Part shown: positions 1 through 7,138 of the stretch, in pieces
How positions within the stretch are numbered: the stretch's first letter is position 1
How the letters are laid out: each line of letters opens with the position of its first letter
From: Clostridia bacterium
Lineage (GTDB): Bacteria > Bacillota > Clostridia > Oscillospirales > RGIG7773
Reading direction: 5' to 3'
Length of the DNA stretch: 11,630 nucleotides
Assembly (NCBI GenBank): GCA_017554835.1
Contig: JAFZHO010000129.1
Span: 1-11,630, forward strand
The notes under the pieces: model-generated
Databases searched by the model: none
What the model was told of the DNA's origin: nothing
What the model saw: only the letters and a program-made list of their open reading frames with translations
Position numbers and translations under genes: made by a program

Positions 1-162
1 AGAGAAAAAGGGTATAACAAAATATATCTTACCGTAAATAAATATAATACCGATTCCATAAACGCCTATAAAAAAATGAATTTTAAAATTATAGATTCCG
101 TAGTCTCAGATATTGGCAACGGCTACGTAATGGACGACTATATAATGGAACTTTGTTTCTAA
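1..162 (+). CDS. GNAT-family N-acetyltransferase, C-terminal fragment (5' end outside window)
   Basis: The frame is open from the first base and ends with TAA at 160-162, giving 53 residues. They read KIYLTVNKYN, then a short spacer, then AYKKMNFKII, and finish MDDYIMELCF. This is the usual end of a GNAT acetyltransferase: strand beta-5 (IYLTVN), the N-x-x-S/A-I-x-x-Y helix that packs against acetyl-CoA (here NTDSINAYKKMNF), and a last strand ending in the typical D-x-x-M-x-x pattern. The family transfers an acetyl group from acetyl-CoA to an amine. The substrate cannot be told from this piece, and the N-terminal part with the pyrophosphate-binding loop lies outside the window. The gene converges on the large minus-strand operon and shares a terminator with it. 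Confidence 0.85.
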   Translation, partial: REKGYNKIYLTVNKYNTDSINAYKKMNFKIIDSVVSDIGNGYVMDDYIMELCF

Positions 163-192
163 AAAACGCCCTGTCATAAGACAGGGCGTTTT
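163..192. terminator. Bidirectional intrinsic terminator between convergent genes
   Basis: A perfect 13-bp stem pairs 163-175 with 180-192: nine GC-rich pairs (CGCCCTGTC with GACAGGGCG) plus four flanking A-T pairs, closed by the tetraloop ATAA. The plus-strand transcript ends in UUUUA. The minus-strand transcript ends in a run of six U (complement of A 161-166). The hairpin starts one base after the stop of the acetyltransferase gene and one base after the stop of the TrpA-like gene, so it should end both transcripts. Confidence 0.93.
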
Positions 193-193
193 A

Positions 194-916
194 TTATATA
201 ATCGCTGCGTTTTTAAGTTCTTTTATTGCTTTTTCAAGTTCGGGAATATTATCATGAAGTTTTAAAATTCTGCTACCGACGAATACCCCATCTGCCCCTG
301 CATCTTTTGCCATTTTAACGTCTTCTTCGGTGGAAATTCCCACCCCTGCGTAAATCTCTCTTTTTATACCCTCTTTTCGAAGTTTTTCTATGCAGTCTTT
401 CAAGGTGGGATAATCGGGGTTTATATTATTCGTTGTGGGTTTTGCCTGGATATAAACAAAGCCGTTTGCCGATACTGCGGCTTTTATTTCATCTTCGGGG
501 AGATGAAACTGCACGTAGCAGGAGACTTTTATCCCTTTTTTTATAAGCTCGGCTTTTATGTTTTCCTGTTCATTTCCCACGTAAATAAGATTTTTAAAAT
601 CATTATCAAGCAAAAACCTCGAAAATTTTGCCGTTCCGATTTCGGAAATCGTGTTTTCATAAGCAAGTATAATAAATTCTGTTCGTGGATTTTGATCTTT
701 GATTTTCAAAATCCCTTCCATATATTTATTATAATCATTGCAGACAGAAAGGGCCTCTTTCATTCTTCCTGCAATATATTCCCCCTCAAGATAAGGGTTT
801 TTTGATGGAAAATCCACCTCAATTATATCCGCCCCCGCTTTTACGTAATGGCTTGCCATTTCAATACTTTTTTCTATTGAGGGATAACCGTTTGATAAAT
901 AACAAATAAGTTTCAT
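194..916 (-). CDS. Orphan TrpA-like (tryptophan synthase alpha-type) TIM-barrel protein
   Basis: This 240-residue protein is a (beta/alpha)8 barrel of the tryptophan synthase alpha family (TrpA is usually about 268 aa). TrpA cleaves indole-3-glycerol phosphate to indole and glyceraldehyde 3-phosphate. Features seen: MKLICYLSNGYPS at the start matches the TrpA strand-1 pattern; GADIIEVDFPSKNP (28-41) matches the GADxxELGxPFSDP segment, so the acid corresponding to Glu49 is present as E33. The position of Asp60 is E44 (YLEG instead of LADG). Y155 matches Tyr175, but the following AGVTG loop is replaced by KPTTN. The phosphate-binding ends GVGIS (191-195) and VGS (213-215) are kept. There is no trpB or other trp gene nearby, and it is the last gene of a nucleoside-type operon, so a role in tryptophan synthesis is unlikely. 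An aldolase-like or isomerase role on a sugar phosphate is an inference. The start is the ATG at 914-916, four bases after a perfect GGAGGA. The earlier in-frame ATG at 926-928 overlaps that ribosome binding site. The stop of the upstream gene lies one base before this start. Confidence 0.85.
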   Translation of the reverse strand: MKLICYLSNGYPSIEKSIEMASHYVKAGADIIEVDFPSKNPYLEGEYIAGRMKEALSVCNDYNKYMEGILKIKDQNPRTEFIILAYENTISEIGTAKFSRFLLDNDFKNLIYVGNEQENIKAELIKKGIKVSCYVQFHLPEDEIKAAVSANGFVYIQAKPTTNNINPDYPTLKDCIEKLRKEGIKREIYAGVGISTEEDVKMAKDAGADGVFVGSRILKLHDNIPELEKAIKELKNAAII

Positions 917-917
917 T

Positions 918-2060
918 TTATCCTCCATAAACTTCTATAAAAAGCTCTTTAAATTCTTCAATGGTGGGAATTATGGGGTTTGTTTTTGTGCAACCGTCCT
1001 TTTTCGCCATTTCTGCCATTTCGCAAAGGCGTGACATATAAAGCTCCCTATCCTCTATAATTTCTGAGATGCTTTTCGGAATCTGAACCTTTTCGTTAAG
1101 GTCCTTTATAATCTCCACCATATCCTCTCCCGAAAGTTCTTTTGCCATATTTTTATATATCTTTTTTGCATAATCTTCCTTCATATTGAATTTAACAATA
1201 TAAGGCAGAAGGATAGCGTTGCAAAGGCCGTGGGGGATTTTAAAATAACTTCCGAGAGTATGAGCCATAGAATGAATAATTCCAAGAGAAACGTTTGTGA
1301 ACGCTATTCCAGCAATGGTGGAAGCGTTGAGCATTTTTTCTCTATATAGAATATTCTGCCCTTCTTCAAATGCCTTTGGAAGAAATTCAATAATATCTTT
1401 TATAGCGCTTTTTGCCAGAATATCACTTAGAAAATGAGCCCTTTTTGAAACAAGGGCTTCAAGAGCGTGGGTAAGAGCATCCATTCCCGTTTCGGCGGTT
1501 ATTTTTTTTGGCATAGAGAGAGTAACAACAGGGTCGCAAATGGCAATATCAGGCATCATCTCCATATTTCCGATACCGTGCTTAACTCCCTTTTCATCGC
1601 TTATAACTATGGACCTTGAAACCTCGCTTGCAGTTCCTGCAGTGGTGGGAATGCAGACCATTATTGCTTTATTCCGAAGGCGAGGGAAATTCTCCGAAAC
1701 TTCTATATCAGATAGGTTTTTAAGTTCGGGATGCTCATAATATATCCACATTCCCTTAGCCGCATCCATTGCAGAGCCACCACCTAAGGCGATTATAACG
1801 TCGGGGCAAAACTCCTGCATCAACTTTGCCCCTTTTATAACCGTTTCAAAATGAGGGTCTGGCTCAACGTCCTCAAAAATTTTCCATTTGATATTTACTT
1901 TATCAAGATGGGCCGTTACCTTATCCATAACCCCGTTTTCTCTGAAAATACTCCCCGAAGTTATTATTACGGCTCTCTCTTTTTTCAAGGTTTCAAGATG
2001 GGAAAGGCAACCCTCCCCGAAGATAAGCTCATCTCCCGCCATTTTAATAGGTCTCATCAT
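918..2060 (-). CDS. Iron-containing (group III) alcohol dehydrogenase
   Basis: This 380-residue protein is a typical full-length NAD(P)-dependent Fe-type alcohol dehydrogenase, the family of FucO, DhaT and YqhD. The N-terminal nucleotide-binding domain carries the ALGGGSAMDAAK motif (GGGS at 93-96), followed by PTTAGTASEVS (138-148). The C-terminal helical domain holds the metal site: D194 and H198 in MDALTHALEA, H263 in IIHSMAH, and H277 in PHGLCN; H267 is the conserved extra active-site histidine. All four expected metal ligands are present, so the enzyme should be active. The metal is probably Fe2+, though some members use zinc. The family interconverts aldehydes and alcohols; here reduction of an aldehyde produced by the pathway is the likely direction in an anaerobe, but this is inferred. 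The start chosen is the ATG at 2058-2060, 16 bases after the stop of the BtpA-like gene. A longer frame starting at 2117 would overlap that gene by 41 bases and add a non-homologous tail. The next codon is also ATG, so the start could be one residue later. Confidence 0.93.
   Translation of the reverse strand: MMRPIKMAGDELIFGEGCLSHLETLKKERAVIITSGSIFRENGVMDKVTAHLDKVNIKWKIFEDVEPDPHFETVIKGAKLMQEFCPDVIIALGGGSAMDAAKGMWIYYEHPELKNLSDIEVSENFPRLRNKAIMVCIPTTAGTASEVSRSIVISDEKGVKHGIGNMEMMPDIAICDPVVTLSMPKKITAETGMDALTHALEALVSKRAHFLSDILAKSAIKDIIEFLPKAFEEGQNILYREKMLNASTIAGIAFTNVSLGIIHSMAHTLGSYFKIPHGLCNAILLPYIVKFNMKEDYAKKIYKNMAKELSGEDMVEIIKDLNEKVQIPKSISEIIEDRELYMSRLCEMAEMAKKDGCTKTNPIIPTIEEFKELFIEVYGG
921..926 (-). 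promoter_or_regulatory. Ribosome binding site that fixes the start of the TrpA-like gene
   Basis: GGAGGA on the minus strand encodes the last two glycines of the upstream dehydrogenase and is followed by TAAA and ATG. It overlaps an alternative in-frame ATG at 926-928, which makes that upstream start implausible. The arrangement suggests translational coupling of the two genes. Confidence 0.8.
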
Positions 2061-2076
2061 TTTTACCACTTTCCTT

Positions 2077-2871
2077 TCAAGATTTGCATATATCAATAAG
2101 CTCTTTTGTAAGCTCATATGAAACGGGGTTTTTAAATATTCCCCCTTCCTTTATACTTGAACCAACTATTGCTCCGTCGGCAATTTCAAGTTGGGATTTT
2201 GCGTTTTCTTTTTTAAAGCCGCTTCCAACGATAATTGGGATGTCCGTTACTTTTTTGACTTTTTGGATAATTTCTATGGGAGTTTCTTTTCCGATATAAG
2301 TTCCCGTAACGATAATTCCATCGGCGCCGCAGGTCTGGGCCGCCATGGCGCTATCTTCAATAGAAATATGACTTAAAAGCATATGAGAATGCTTAACCTG
2401 AATATCAGAGAGAATTTTGATATTTTCTGCCGAAAGATTTTTCCGAAGTATCATTGCCTTTCTTGCGCAAGGTTCAATAATTCCCCCCGTAAATTCCACC
2501 GTATCAACAAAAACGGGAATGCGGACGAAATCTGCCCCCACTGCCTTCGCAATAGAAATTGCCGCCTCATAATCGTTCATAGCGGCATCAATTCCAAGGG
2601 GGATTTTCACGTTCTCCGAAACCTTCTGAGAAATCGCAGCCAAAGCCGCAATCTGAGGAATATCAAGTTTTTCAGAGAAAGGGTCATCTCCCATATTTTC
2701 AACTATGATGGCATCTACTCCTGCTTTTTCAAGGTTTATGGCATCAGATACTGCAAGGTCTTTTATTTTTTCCATATCATCCTCAAAAAAAGCCGTTCCC
2801 GGAAGGGCTTTGCAGTGGACCATTCCGAATATGAATTTCCCGCCTTTTTTATAGAAACTTATATCTCTCAT
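2077..2871 (-). CDS. BtpA/SgcQ family TIM-barrel protein
   Basis: This 264-residue protein belongs to the BtpA/SgcQ family, predicted phosphate-binding TIM barrels. The name comes from a cyanobacterial protein needed for stable photosystem I; SgcQ is in an E. coli sugar operon of unknown substrate. The enzymatic function is unsettled. Visible family segments are GMVHCKALPG (16-25), the VDAIIVENMGDDPF stretch ending near 65, PLGIDAAMND (91-100, usually PVGVNVLRND), SDIQVKHSHM (155-164), VTGTYIG (188-194), IIVGSGF (213-219) and AIVGSSIKEGG (234-244). The last two look like the C-terminal phosphate cradle of this fold. No signal peptide or membrane segment is seen, so it should be cytoplasmic. 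The ATG overlaps the stop of the phosphorylase gene by four bases (ATGA), and an AAGGAG lies five bases upstream. In a nucleoside operon it plausibly handles a phosphorylated sugar; that is an inference. Confidence 0.9.
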   Translation of the reverse strand: MRDISFYKKGGKFIFGMVHCKALPGTAFFEDDMEKIKDLAVSDAINLEKAGVDAIIVENMGDDPFSEKLDIPQIAALAAISQKVSENVKIPLGIDAAMNDYEAAISIAKAVGADFVRIPVFVDTVEFTGGIIEPCARKAMILRKNLSAENIKILSDIQVKHSHMLLSHISIEDSAMAAQTCGADGIIVTGTYIGKETPIEIIQKVKKVTDIPIIVGSGFKKENAKSQLEIADGAIVGSSIKEGGIFKNPVSYELTKELIDICKS

Positions 2872-3623
2872 TTTTTCTCCTTTTTATCATATAAAACTAT
2901 TCCCTCAAGGGCGCAAAGACATATATCCTCCTCAGCTTTTGTTCTTTCCTCTCCTTTGAGAAAATCCTTTAAATTTTCCAAAACCGTAGTCATGGTAACG
3001 ACGCATCCCTTTATGCCCATAAGATTTGTCAGCGTCAATAGAAGAGAAGACTCCATATCCACTCCCATACAGTTTATTTTTTTAAGCTCGTCAAAGGTTT
3101 TCTGATGGTTTTTTTCCGTCTCTTTTGAAAATCTTGAATCCTTCATCTGACTATAAAACCCATCCATTGTGCAGTTGATTCCTTTAACCGTTTTTCTGCC
3201 TATTTTTTCTGCCGCCTTTTCCATACAGGAAATAAGATCAAAATCAGAAACGGCAGGATAACTTTTTCGAACGTAGGTTTTGCTTGTTCCCTCATCTCTT
3301 ATGCAGGCAGTGGGGATAAATATTTTTCCCAGCATATGGGAAGATAGCCCCATAACAGTCCCCATTCTCACCCCAACTTCCATACCACACTGATACATTT
3401 CCTCAACTGCAACGGCGCAGGATGGAGCGCCCATTCCCGTTGAGGTTATCGTTATGGGAACGCCTTTATATTCTCCCGTATAGGTATTAAACTCCCTGAA
3501 GTATGAAATATGGCGGGGGTTTTCGAGATATTTTTTAACTATCTCCACTCTCATAGGGTCTCCTGAGAAAAGAACGTATTTTGATATATCGCCGGGTTTT
3601 AATTTAAGATAAAGTGTTTCCAT
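2868..3623 (-). CDS. Nucleoside phosphorylase, NP-I family (uridine phosphorylase-like)
   Basis: This 251-residue protein has the length and motifs of NP-I phosphorylases (Udp, DeoD), which split nucleosides with phosphate into a free base and (deoxy)ribose 1-phosphate. Phosphate-site residues are visible: SGDPMRVE with GDPxR at 21-25, R43 in FREFNTYTG, and R86 in VRMGT. IRDEGTS (108-114) is the segment typical of uridine phosphorylases, and DMES (189-192) carries the ribose-binding Met-Glu pair (M190, E191). The base-recognition loop reads GFYSQMKDSRF (155-165). It resembles FYPGQERYD of E. coli uridine phosphorylase, but the Gln and Arg that grip uracil do not line up directly, so the base cannot be assigned. 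The start at 3623 follows the kinase stop without a gap and has GGAG eight bases upstream. Position after a nucleoside importer and a PfkB kinase fits intracellular breakdown of imported nucleosides. Confidence 0.9.
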   Translation of the reverse strand: METLYLKLKPGDISKYVLFSGDPMRVEIVKKYLENPRHISYFREFNTYTGEYKGVPITITSTGMGAPSCAVAVEEMYQCGMEVGVRMGTVMGLSSHMLGKIFIPTACIRDEGTSKTYVRKSYPAVSDFDLISCMEKAAEKIGRKTVKGINCTMDGFYSQMKDSRFSKETEKNHQKTFDELKKINCMGVDMESSLLLTLTNLMGIKGCVVTMTTVLENLKDFLKGEERTKAEEDICLCALEGIVLYDKKEKK

Positions 3624-4574
3624 CTATATTTCTCCAATAAGTTTTTTATATCTTTTATTAAACTCTTCTATATCAGGAGCATTGGTAAGGCATCCTTCTT
3701 TCTCGATTATAAAAGAGGATAAAATGCTCCCTCTCTTGCAGCATTCTTCAACGCTTTTATTCTCCAAAAATCCGTAAATAAACCCTGCAATATAAGCATC
3801 TCCCGACCCCGTAGTATCAACAACGGGGTTTTCCTCGGCGGCAAAAACCTCTCCCTCTTTTATGCCATCTTTTGTTTTCTCGTAGAACGTGCTGCCTTTT
3901 TTTCCTCTTGTTGTTATTATTATTTTTGCATTTCCCATACTAAAAAGCTCCGTTATGGATGAGAGAGAATATAATTTTTCTATTTCTTCTCTTTCTGCCC
4001 CGTTAGTGAAGATTATTTCGCTATAAAGCAAAATTTCCTTTAAAAAAGATGGTGGAAATGCTTCAAAATCGCTTTTCATTCCGAATATAAGAGGGGTACT
4101 TGTTTCTTTGCATTTATTAAAAAATTCCTTATTATCTTCAAAGGAGCCAACTGTCATAAGGCCGTATTTTGATTTTTCAAAGAGATTTTTAGAAATAGGT
4201 TTTGAATATTTTCCGTCCTGGGCGCCGGGGTAAAAAGAGGTTATATGATTTCTTTCATCATCAAGAAAAAGATAACAATTTGGCGTTGTTTCATCTTTTA
4301 TAAATTCAACCCCGTCAAGAAAAACTCCACCCTCTTTCAAAAAATCATAAAAGCCCACTTCTTCTCTATCCTCTTCTCCAAGTCGTATAACGGGAAGAGT
4401 TTTTTTACCCAGTTTTGAAAGAAGATAACATATATTAGTGGCGCAGCCCCCGTAATAAATTTTTGAATTATTTTTATTTTTTATAATAGAGGTAAACCCA
4501 AGTTTCATAGGAGATGCGATTTTTATGACTCTATCCATACTGACGTAACCACTTGCAATAATATCATATTCCAT
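3624..4574 (-). CDS. PfkB/ribokinase-family kinase (nucleoside or sugar kinase)
   Basis: This 316-residue protein is a full-length PfkB-family kinase. It shows the N-terminal substrate-binding signature GGCATNICYLLSKLG (42-56), the lid segment PNCYLFLDDERNHITSFYPGA (98-118), the ATP-side NGAERE motif (191-196, NxxE), and the second signature VVDTTGSGDAYIAGF (251-265) with the anion hole GSG and catalytic base D259. The family phosphorylates ribose, adenosine, pseudouridine, fructose phosphates and, in archaea, ribose 1-phosphate. The lid with its D-E-R and FYPGA pattern recalls adenosine/nucleoside kinases of the family, but substrate assignment from motifs is unsafe. It starts directly at the stop of the amidohydrolase gene, with an AAGGGGTGA ribosome binding site seven bases upstream that is encoded inside that gene. 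The most likely substrates are an imported nucleoside or the sugar phosphate released by the phosphorylase. Confidence 0.92.
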   Translation of the reverse strand: MEYDIIASGYVSMDRVIKIASPMKLGFTSIIKNKNNSKIYYGGCATNICYLLSKLGKKTLPVIRLGEEDREEVGFYDFLKEGGVFLDGVEFIKDETTPNCYLFLDDERNHITSFYPGAQDGKYSKPISKNLFEKSKYGLMTVGSFEDNKEFFNKCKETSTPLIFGMKSDFEAFPPSFLKEILLYSEIIFTNGAEREEIEKLYSLSSITELFSMGNAKIIITTRGKKGSTFYEKTKDGIKEGEVFAAEENPVVDTTGSGDAYIAGFIYGFLENKSVEECCKRGSILSSFIIEKEGCLTNAPDIEEFNKRYKKLIGEI

Positions 4575-5141
4575 TTATAATTCACCCCTTTCAAAAAGCT
4601 CTTTAAGTTCCTGAAAACTTACTACCTTGCCAAGATATTTTCTTATATCCTCAAGATGAACTCGATTTACTTCCTCGCTATTTGTTGCAACGCACTCCTC
4701 TATTACGTAAGGAATATAATCCAGATTATATGCATCTGTTACCGTTGCTCTTATGCAGCAGTTTGTTTTTGTTCCCACTATGATAATTTTTCTGATGCCG
4801 TTTTCTCTCAAAATCATATCAAGGTCAGTGCCGACAAAACCGCTATAACGCCTTTTTTTCACTACGTAGTCTTTCACTTCGTCAACAAAAAGCATAGGGT
4901 CAATTTCGTCGCCCCCTGAGTTTTCTATGCAGTTTTTTCTCATATTCACAAGGTTTTTATCGTATTTTTTTGCTCTGTAACTATGGCGCAAAAAAATTAT
5001 AAGTGCGTTCTTCTCCCTGCAAAAAGAAAGAACCTCTTTTATTTTTGGGAGAATTTCTCTGTTCTGAGGATAAAAAACAAGCCCCTCAGGGTCGGTAAAA
5101 TCTTTTACCATATCAACAATAATCAGTGCAGTTTTATTCAT
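4575..5141 (-). CDS. Isochorismatase-fold cysteine amidohydrolase (nicotinamidase-related)
   Basis: This 188-residue cytoplasmic protein has the isochorismatase-like hydrolase fold with a full Asp-Lys-Cys triad: D10 in ALIIVDMVKDF, K96 in VVKKRRYSGF, and C129 in VGTKTNCCIRATV. The GTKT segment before the cysteine corresponds to the cis-peptide turn common in the family. Triad completeness points to an amidase such as nicotinamidase, ureidoacrylate amidohydrolase (RutB) or N-carbamoylsarcosine amidase, not to a non-catalytic or true isochorismatase member. Asp and His residues of a nicotinamidase metal site (D-x-H pattern after strand 2) are not evident: the segment reads FLRHSYRAKKYDKN, so nicotinamidase is not assured. 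It sits between the transporter genes and the kinase, five bases after the second permease, with GAGGT seven bases before its ATG. In this context an amide-bearing base or a ring-opened product is the expected substrate; this is inferred. Confidence 0.9.
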   Translation of the reverse strand: MNKTALIIVDMVKDFTDPEGLVFYPQNREILPKIKEVLSFCREKNALIIFLRHSYRAKKYDKNLVNMRKNCIENSGGDEIDPMLFVDEVKDYVVKKRRYSGFVGTDLDMILRENGIRKIIIVGTKTNCCIRATVTDAYNLDYIPYVIEECVATNSEEVNRVHLEDIRKYLGKVVSFQELKELFERGEL

Positions 5142-5146
5142 AGCTT

Positions 5147-6049
5147 TTACCTCAATTTTGTTCTTCTTGACTCAATAGCGGAAACAACTCCCAAAACAAT
5201 AACCATCATTACGTATGGCACAGTTTCAAAAAGTCCCGAAACAGGCCCCGCATTAAGAGCAAGATTTATGGAAAGAGATTTTGTAAGTCCGAAAACAGTG
5301 GCATATAACGTGGATTTAACGGGCATTCCCCTGCCGCAATATATTGCCGCAATAGCAATAAACCCACGACCTGCCGTCATATTATTTGTATAAAGTGCAG
5401 TTCTCTCAACAGAAAGATTAGCCCCTGCCAGAGCGCATAGAAAAGCCCCTATTAAAACTGCTAAATACTTTATACGGTCGGATTTTATTCCCACGGATTT
5501 TGCAGCTTCTTCGTTTTCTCCCACTACGCGAACGTAGGTGCCGAATTTGGTTTTGAACATTAAAACACCTGCAAGAAAAATACAAACAAAACTAAAATAA
5601 GTCAGAAAGGTATGTCCGCTTAAAATTGGTGCGATAATCGGAATATCTTTTAAAAAAGGAATATCGATTTTAAGATTTGCCGTAGAAACTATGCTACTCA
5701 CGTTAATATTGGGAATGGAAAAAAACTGAAGCAAAAACCCCGATAATGCAAGGGTAAACATATTTATTCCAAGGCCCGTTATAATAAAATTGCTTTTTAG
5801 AGTTACGCTGAAATAAGAGAATATAAGCCCCAGAATCAAAGTAAGAATAACTCCTACTATAATTCCCCATAAAAGACTTTTGGTTATAAGAACGAAATAA
5901 GCGCTTGAAAAAGCGCCAAGAAGCATCATACCCTCAAGAGCGATATTAAGAACGTTTGCTTTATAGGCAAATATTCCCCCAAGAACTAAAAGTATAAGGG
6001 GCGCACTATGATAAACCGTATCATATAAAATATTATTTATAAGACTCAT
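5147..6049 (-). CDS. Nucleoside-type ABC transporter permease 2 (NupQ/YufQ-like)
   Basis: This 300-residue membrane protein belongs to the branched-chain amino acid/sugar-type permease family and resembles YufQ/NupQ of the B. subtilis guanosine transporter. It starts with a short amphipathic stretch, followed by about eight to ten hydrophobic segments across its length. The family hallmark is AYKANVLNIALEGMMLLGA (28-46), the same pattern found in the partner permease. GENEEAAKSVGI near residues 177-188 is the cytoplasmic loop that contacts the ATPase. Downstream, RGFIAIAAIYCGRGMP is another typical segment of this subfamily. It is expected to pair with the other permease as a heterodimer forming the channel. 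The ATG overlaps the stop of the first permease by four bases (ATGA), indicating coupled translation. Confidence 0.94.
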   Translation of the reverse strand: MSLINNILYDTVYHSAPLILLVLGGIFAYKANVLNIALEGMMLLGAFSSAYFVLITKSLLWGIIVGVILTLILGLIFSYFSVTLKSNFIITGLGINMFTLALSGFLLQFFSIPNINVSSIVSTANLKIDIPFLKDIPIIAPILSGHTFLTYFSFVCIFLAGVLMFKTKFGTYVRVVGENEEAAKSVGIKSDRIKYLAVLIGAFLCALAGANLSVERTALYTNNMTAGRGFIAIAAIYCGRGMPVKSTLYATVFGLTKSLSINLALNAGPVSGLFETVPYVMMVIVLGVVSAIESRRTKLR

Positions 6050-7134
6050 ATTCTTGTCGCCCCTTTACTTCCTCTTATGCTTTTTAGCCGTTGTCTCATT
6101 CTGCCGAGAAAATCCGTTTTATCGTTTATGAATTTTATAGAAAGAAATAGTATCAGAATTCCCTGAATTACGCCAACGATATCCTTTGGAACGTTGGTAT
6201 AAAGATTTATATAATCGCTTCCCGTTTTAAGCGCCGCATAAAAAATCGCCGCAATTAAAACCCCGACGGGATTATGAGCGCCAAGAAGAGCGATAAGCAT
6301 TCCATCCCAGCCGATACCCGGATTTCCCGAGAAAGAGGTTGTGTATCTATATTTTTCGCTCATCATCCAGCCCGCCCCTGCAAGTCCGCTTATGCCGCCG
6401 CTAATCATCATTATATAGATTATTTTGCGATAAACTCTCATTCCCGATGCTTTTGCAAACTCTTCGTTTTTTCCTATTGCGGTTATTTCGTAGCCAAGCT
6501 TTGATTTTTTCATCAATATATAAATAAATATAAAAACTAAAATCGAAATAAGAAAAAATGCGGTTATATTTTTTCCCACCTTATTAAACATTGCCGAGGA
6601 ATTTATTGTATAGGTGGCAACGTCTCCGGAAGCGGGATTTCGGAAAACTCCCTGAGCGAGATACCTTGTTATTTCCACTGCGGCATAGTTTAGCATAAGG
6701 GTAACCACCATTTCGTTAACCTTAAAAAATGCCTTTAAAAAAGCAGGTATTAACGCAAATAAAATCCCCGTTATAACCCCGACTATAAGACAAAGAGAAA
6801 TATGAAGCAAAGGTGGCAAATCAAAGGAAAAACCAAAAACTCCCGAGAAAAAAGCCCCCAGAAGCATCTGCCCCTCCACTCCCATATTAAAAACGTTTGC
6901 CTTGAAGGTTATTGCAATTGCAAGTCCCGTAAGAATCAAGGGCGAGGCAAAATGAAGAGTTTTTAAAATGCCGTCAACGGTAAAAAGAGATTTTGAAATC
7001 ATTACCCCATAGGTTTTAAAAGGATTATCCCCAATGGCAAAAATTATTATTCCACCAAGAAAAAGAGCAGAAATAACGGGAAGCAAGGTATTAAAAGCAG
7101 GTATAAGAAATCTTTCTTTGAAATTTTTCGTCAT
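6046..7134 (-). CDS. Nucleoside-type ABC transporter permease 1 (NupP/YufP-like)
   Basis: This 362-residue integral membrane protein is the longer permease of a Bmp-type transporter, similar in size to YufP/NupP of B. subtilis. A first membrane segment (about 13-34) precedes an extracytoplasmic stretch, then ITFKANVFNMGVEGQMLLGA (75-94) carries the subfamily hallmark. The segment IGKNEEFAKASGM in the second half is the cytoplasmic coupling loop that docks on the ATPase. GIGWDGMLIALLGAHNPVG is characteristic of these permeases. The C-terminus is strongly basic (RMRQRLKSIRGSKGATR), as expected for a cytoplasmic tail. The gene starts four bases after the ATPase stop, with AGGTGA just upstream of ATG. 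Specificity for nucleosides follows from family membership, not from any residue visible here. Confidence 0.94.
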   Translation of the reverse strand: MTKNFKERFLIPAFNTLLPVISALFLGGIIIFAIGDNPFKTYGVMISKSLFTVDGILKTLHFASPLILTGLAIAITFKANVFNMGVEGQMLLGAFFSGVFGFSFDLPPLLHISLCLIVGVITGILFALIPAFLKAFFKVNEMVVTLMLNYAAVEITRYLAQGVFRNPASGDVATYTINSSAMFNKVGKNITAFFLISILVFIFIYILMKKSKLGYEITAIGKNEEFAKASGMRVYRKIIYIMMISGGISGLAGAGWMMSEKYRYTTSFSGNPGIGWDGMLIALLGAHNPVGVLIAAIFYAALKTGSDYINLYTNVPKDIVGVIQGILILFLSIKFINDKTDFLGRMRQRLKSIRGSKGATRI

Positions 7135-7138
7135 AATA

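Noticed and set aside
194..916. TrpA-like gene as part of tryptophan biosynthesis
   Set aside because: No trpB or other trp gene is adjacent, the Asp60 position and the AGVTG loop are changed, and the operon is otherwise transport and nucleoside or sugar metabolism.
2383..3105. A 240-codon open frame on the plus strand
   Set aside because: It lies antisense to the BtpA-like and phosphorylase genes, both strongly supported by family motifs. Its translation is low-complexity, rich in Phe, Arg, Asn and Ser, and shows no recognisable domain, as expected of a shadow frame.
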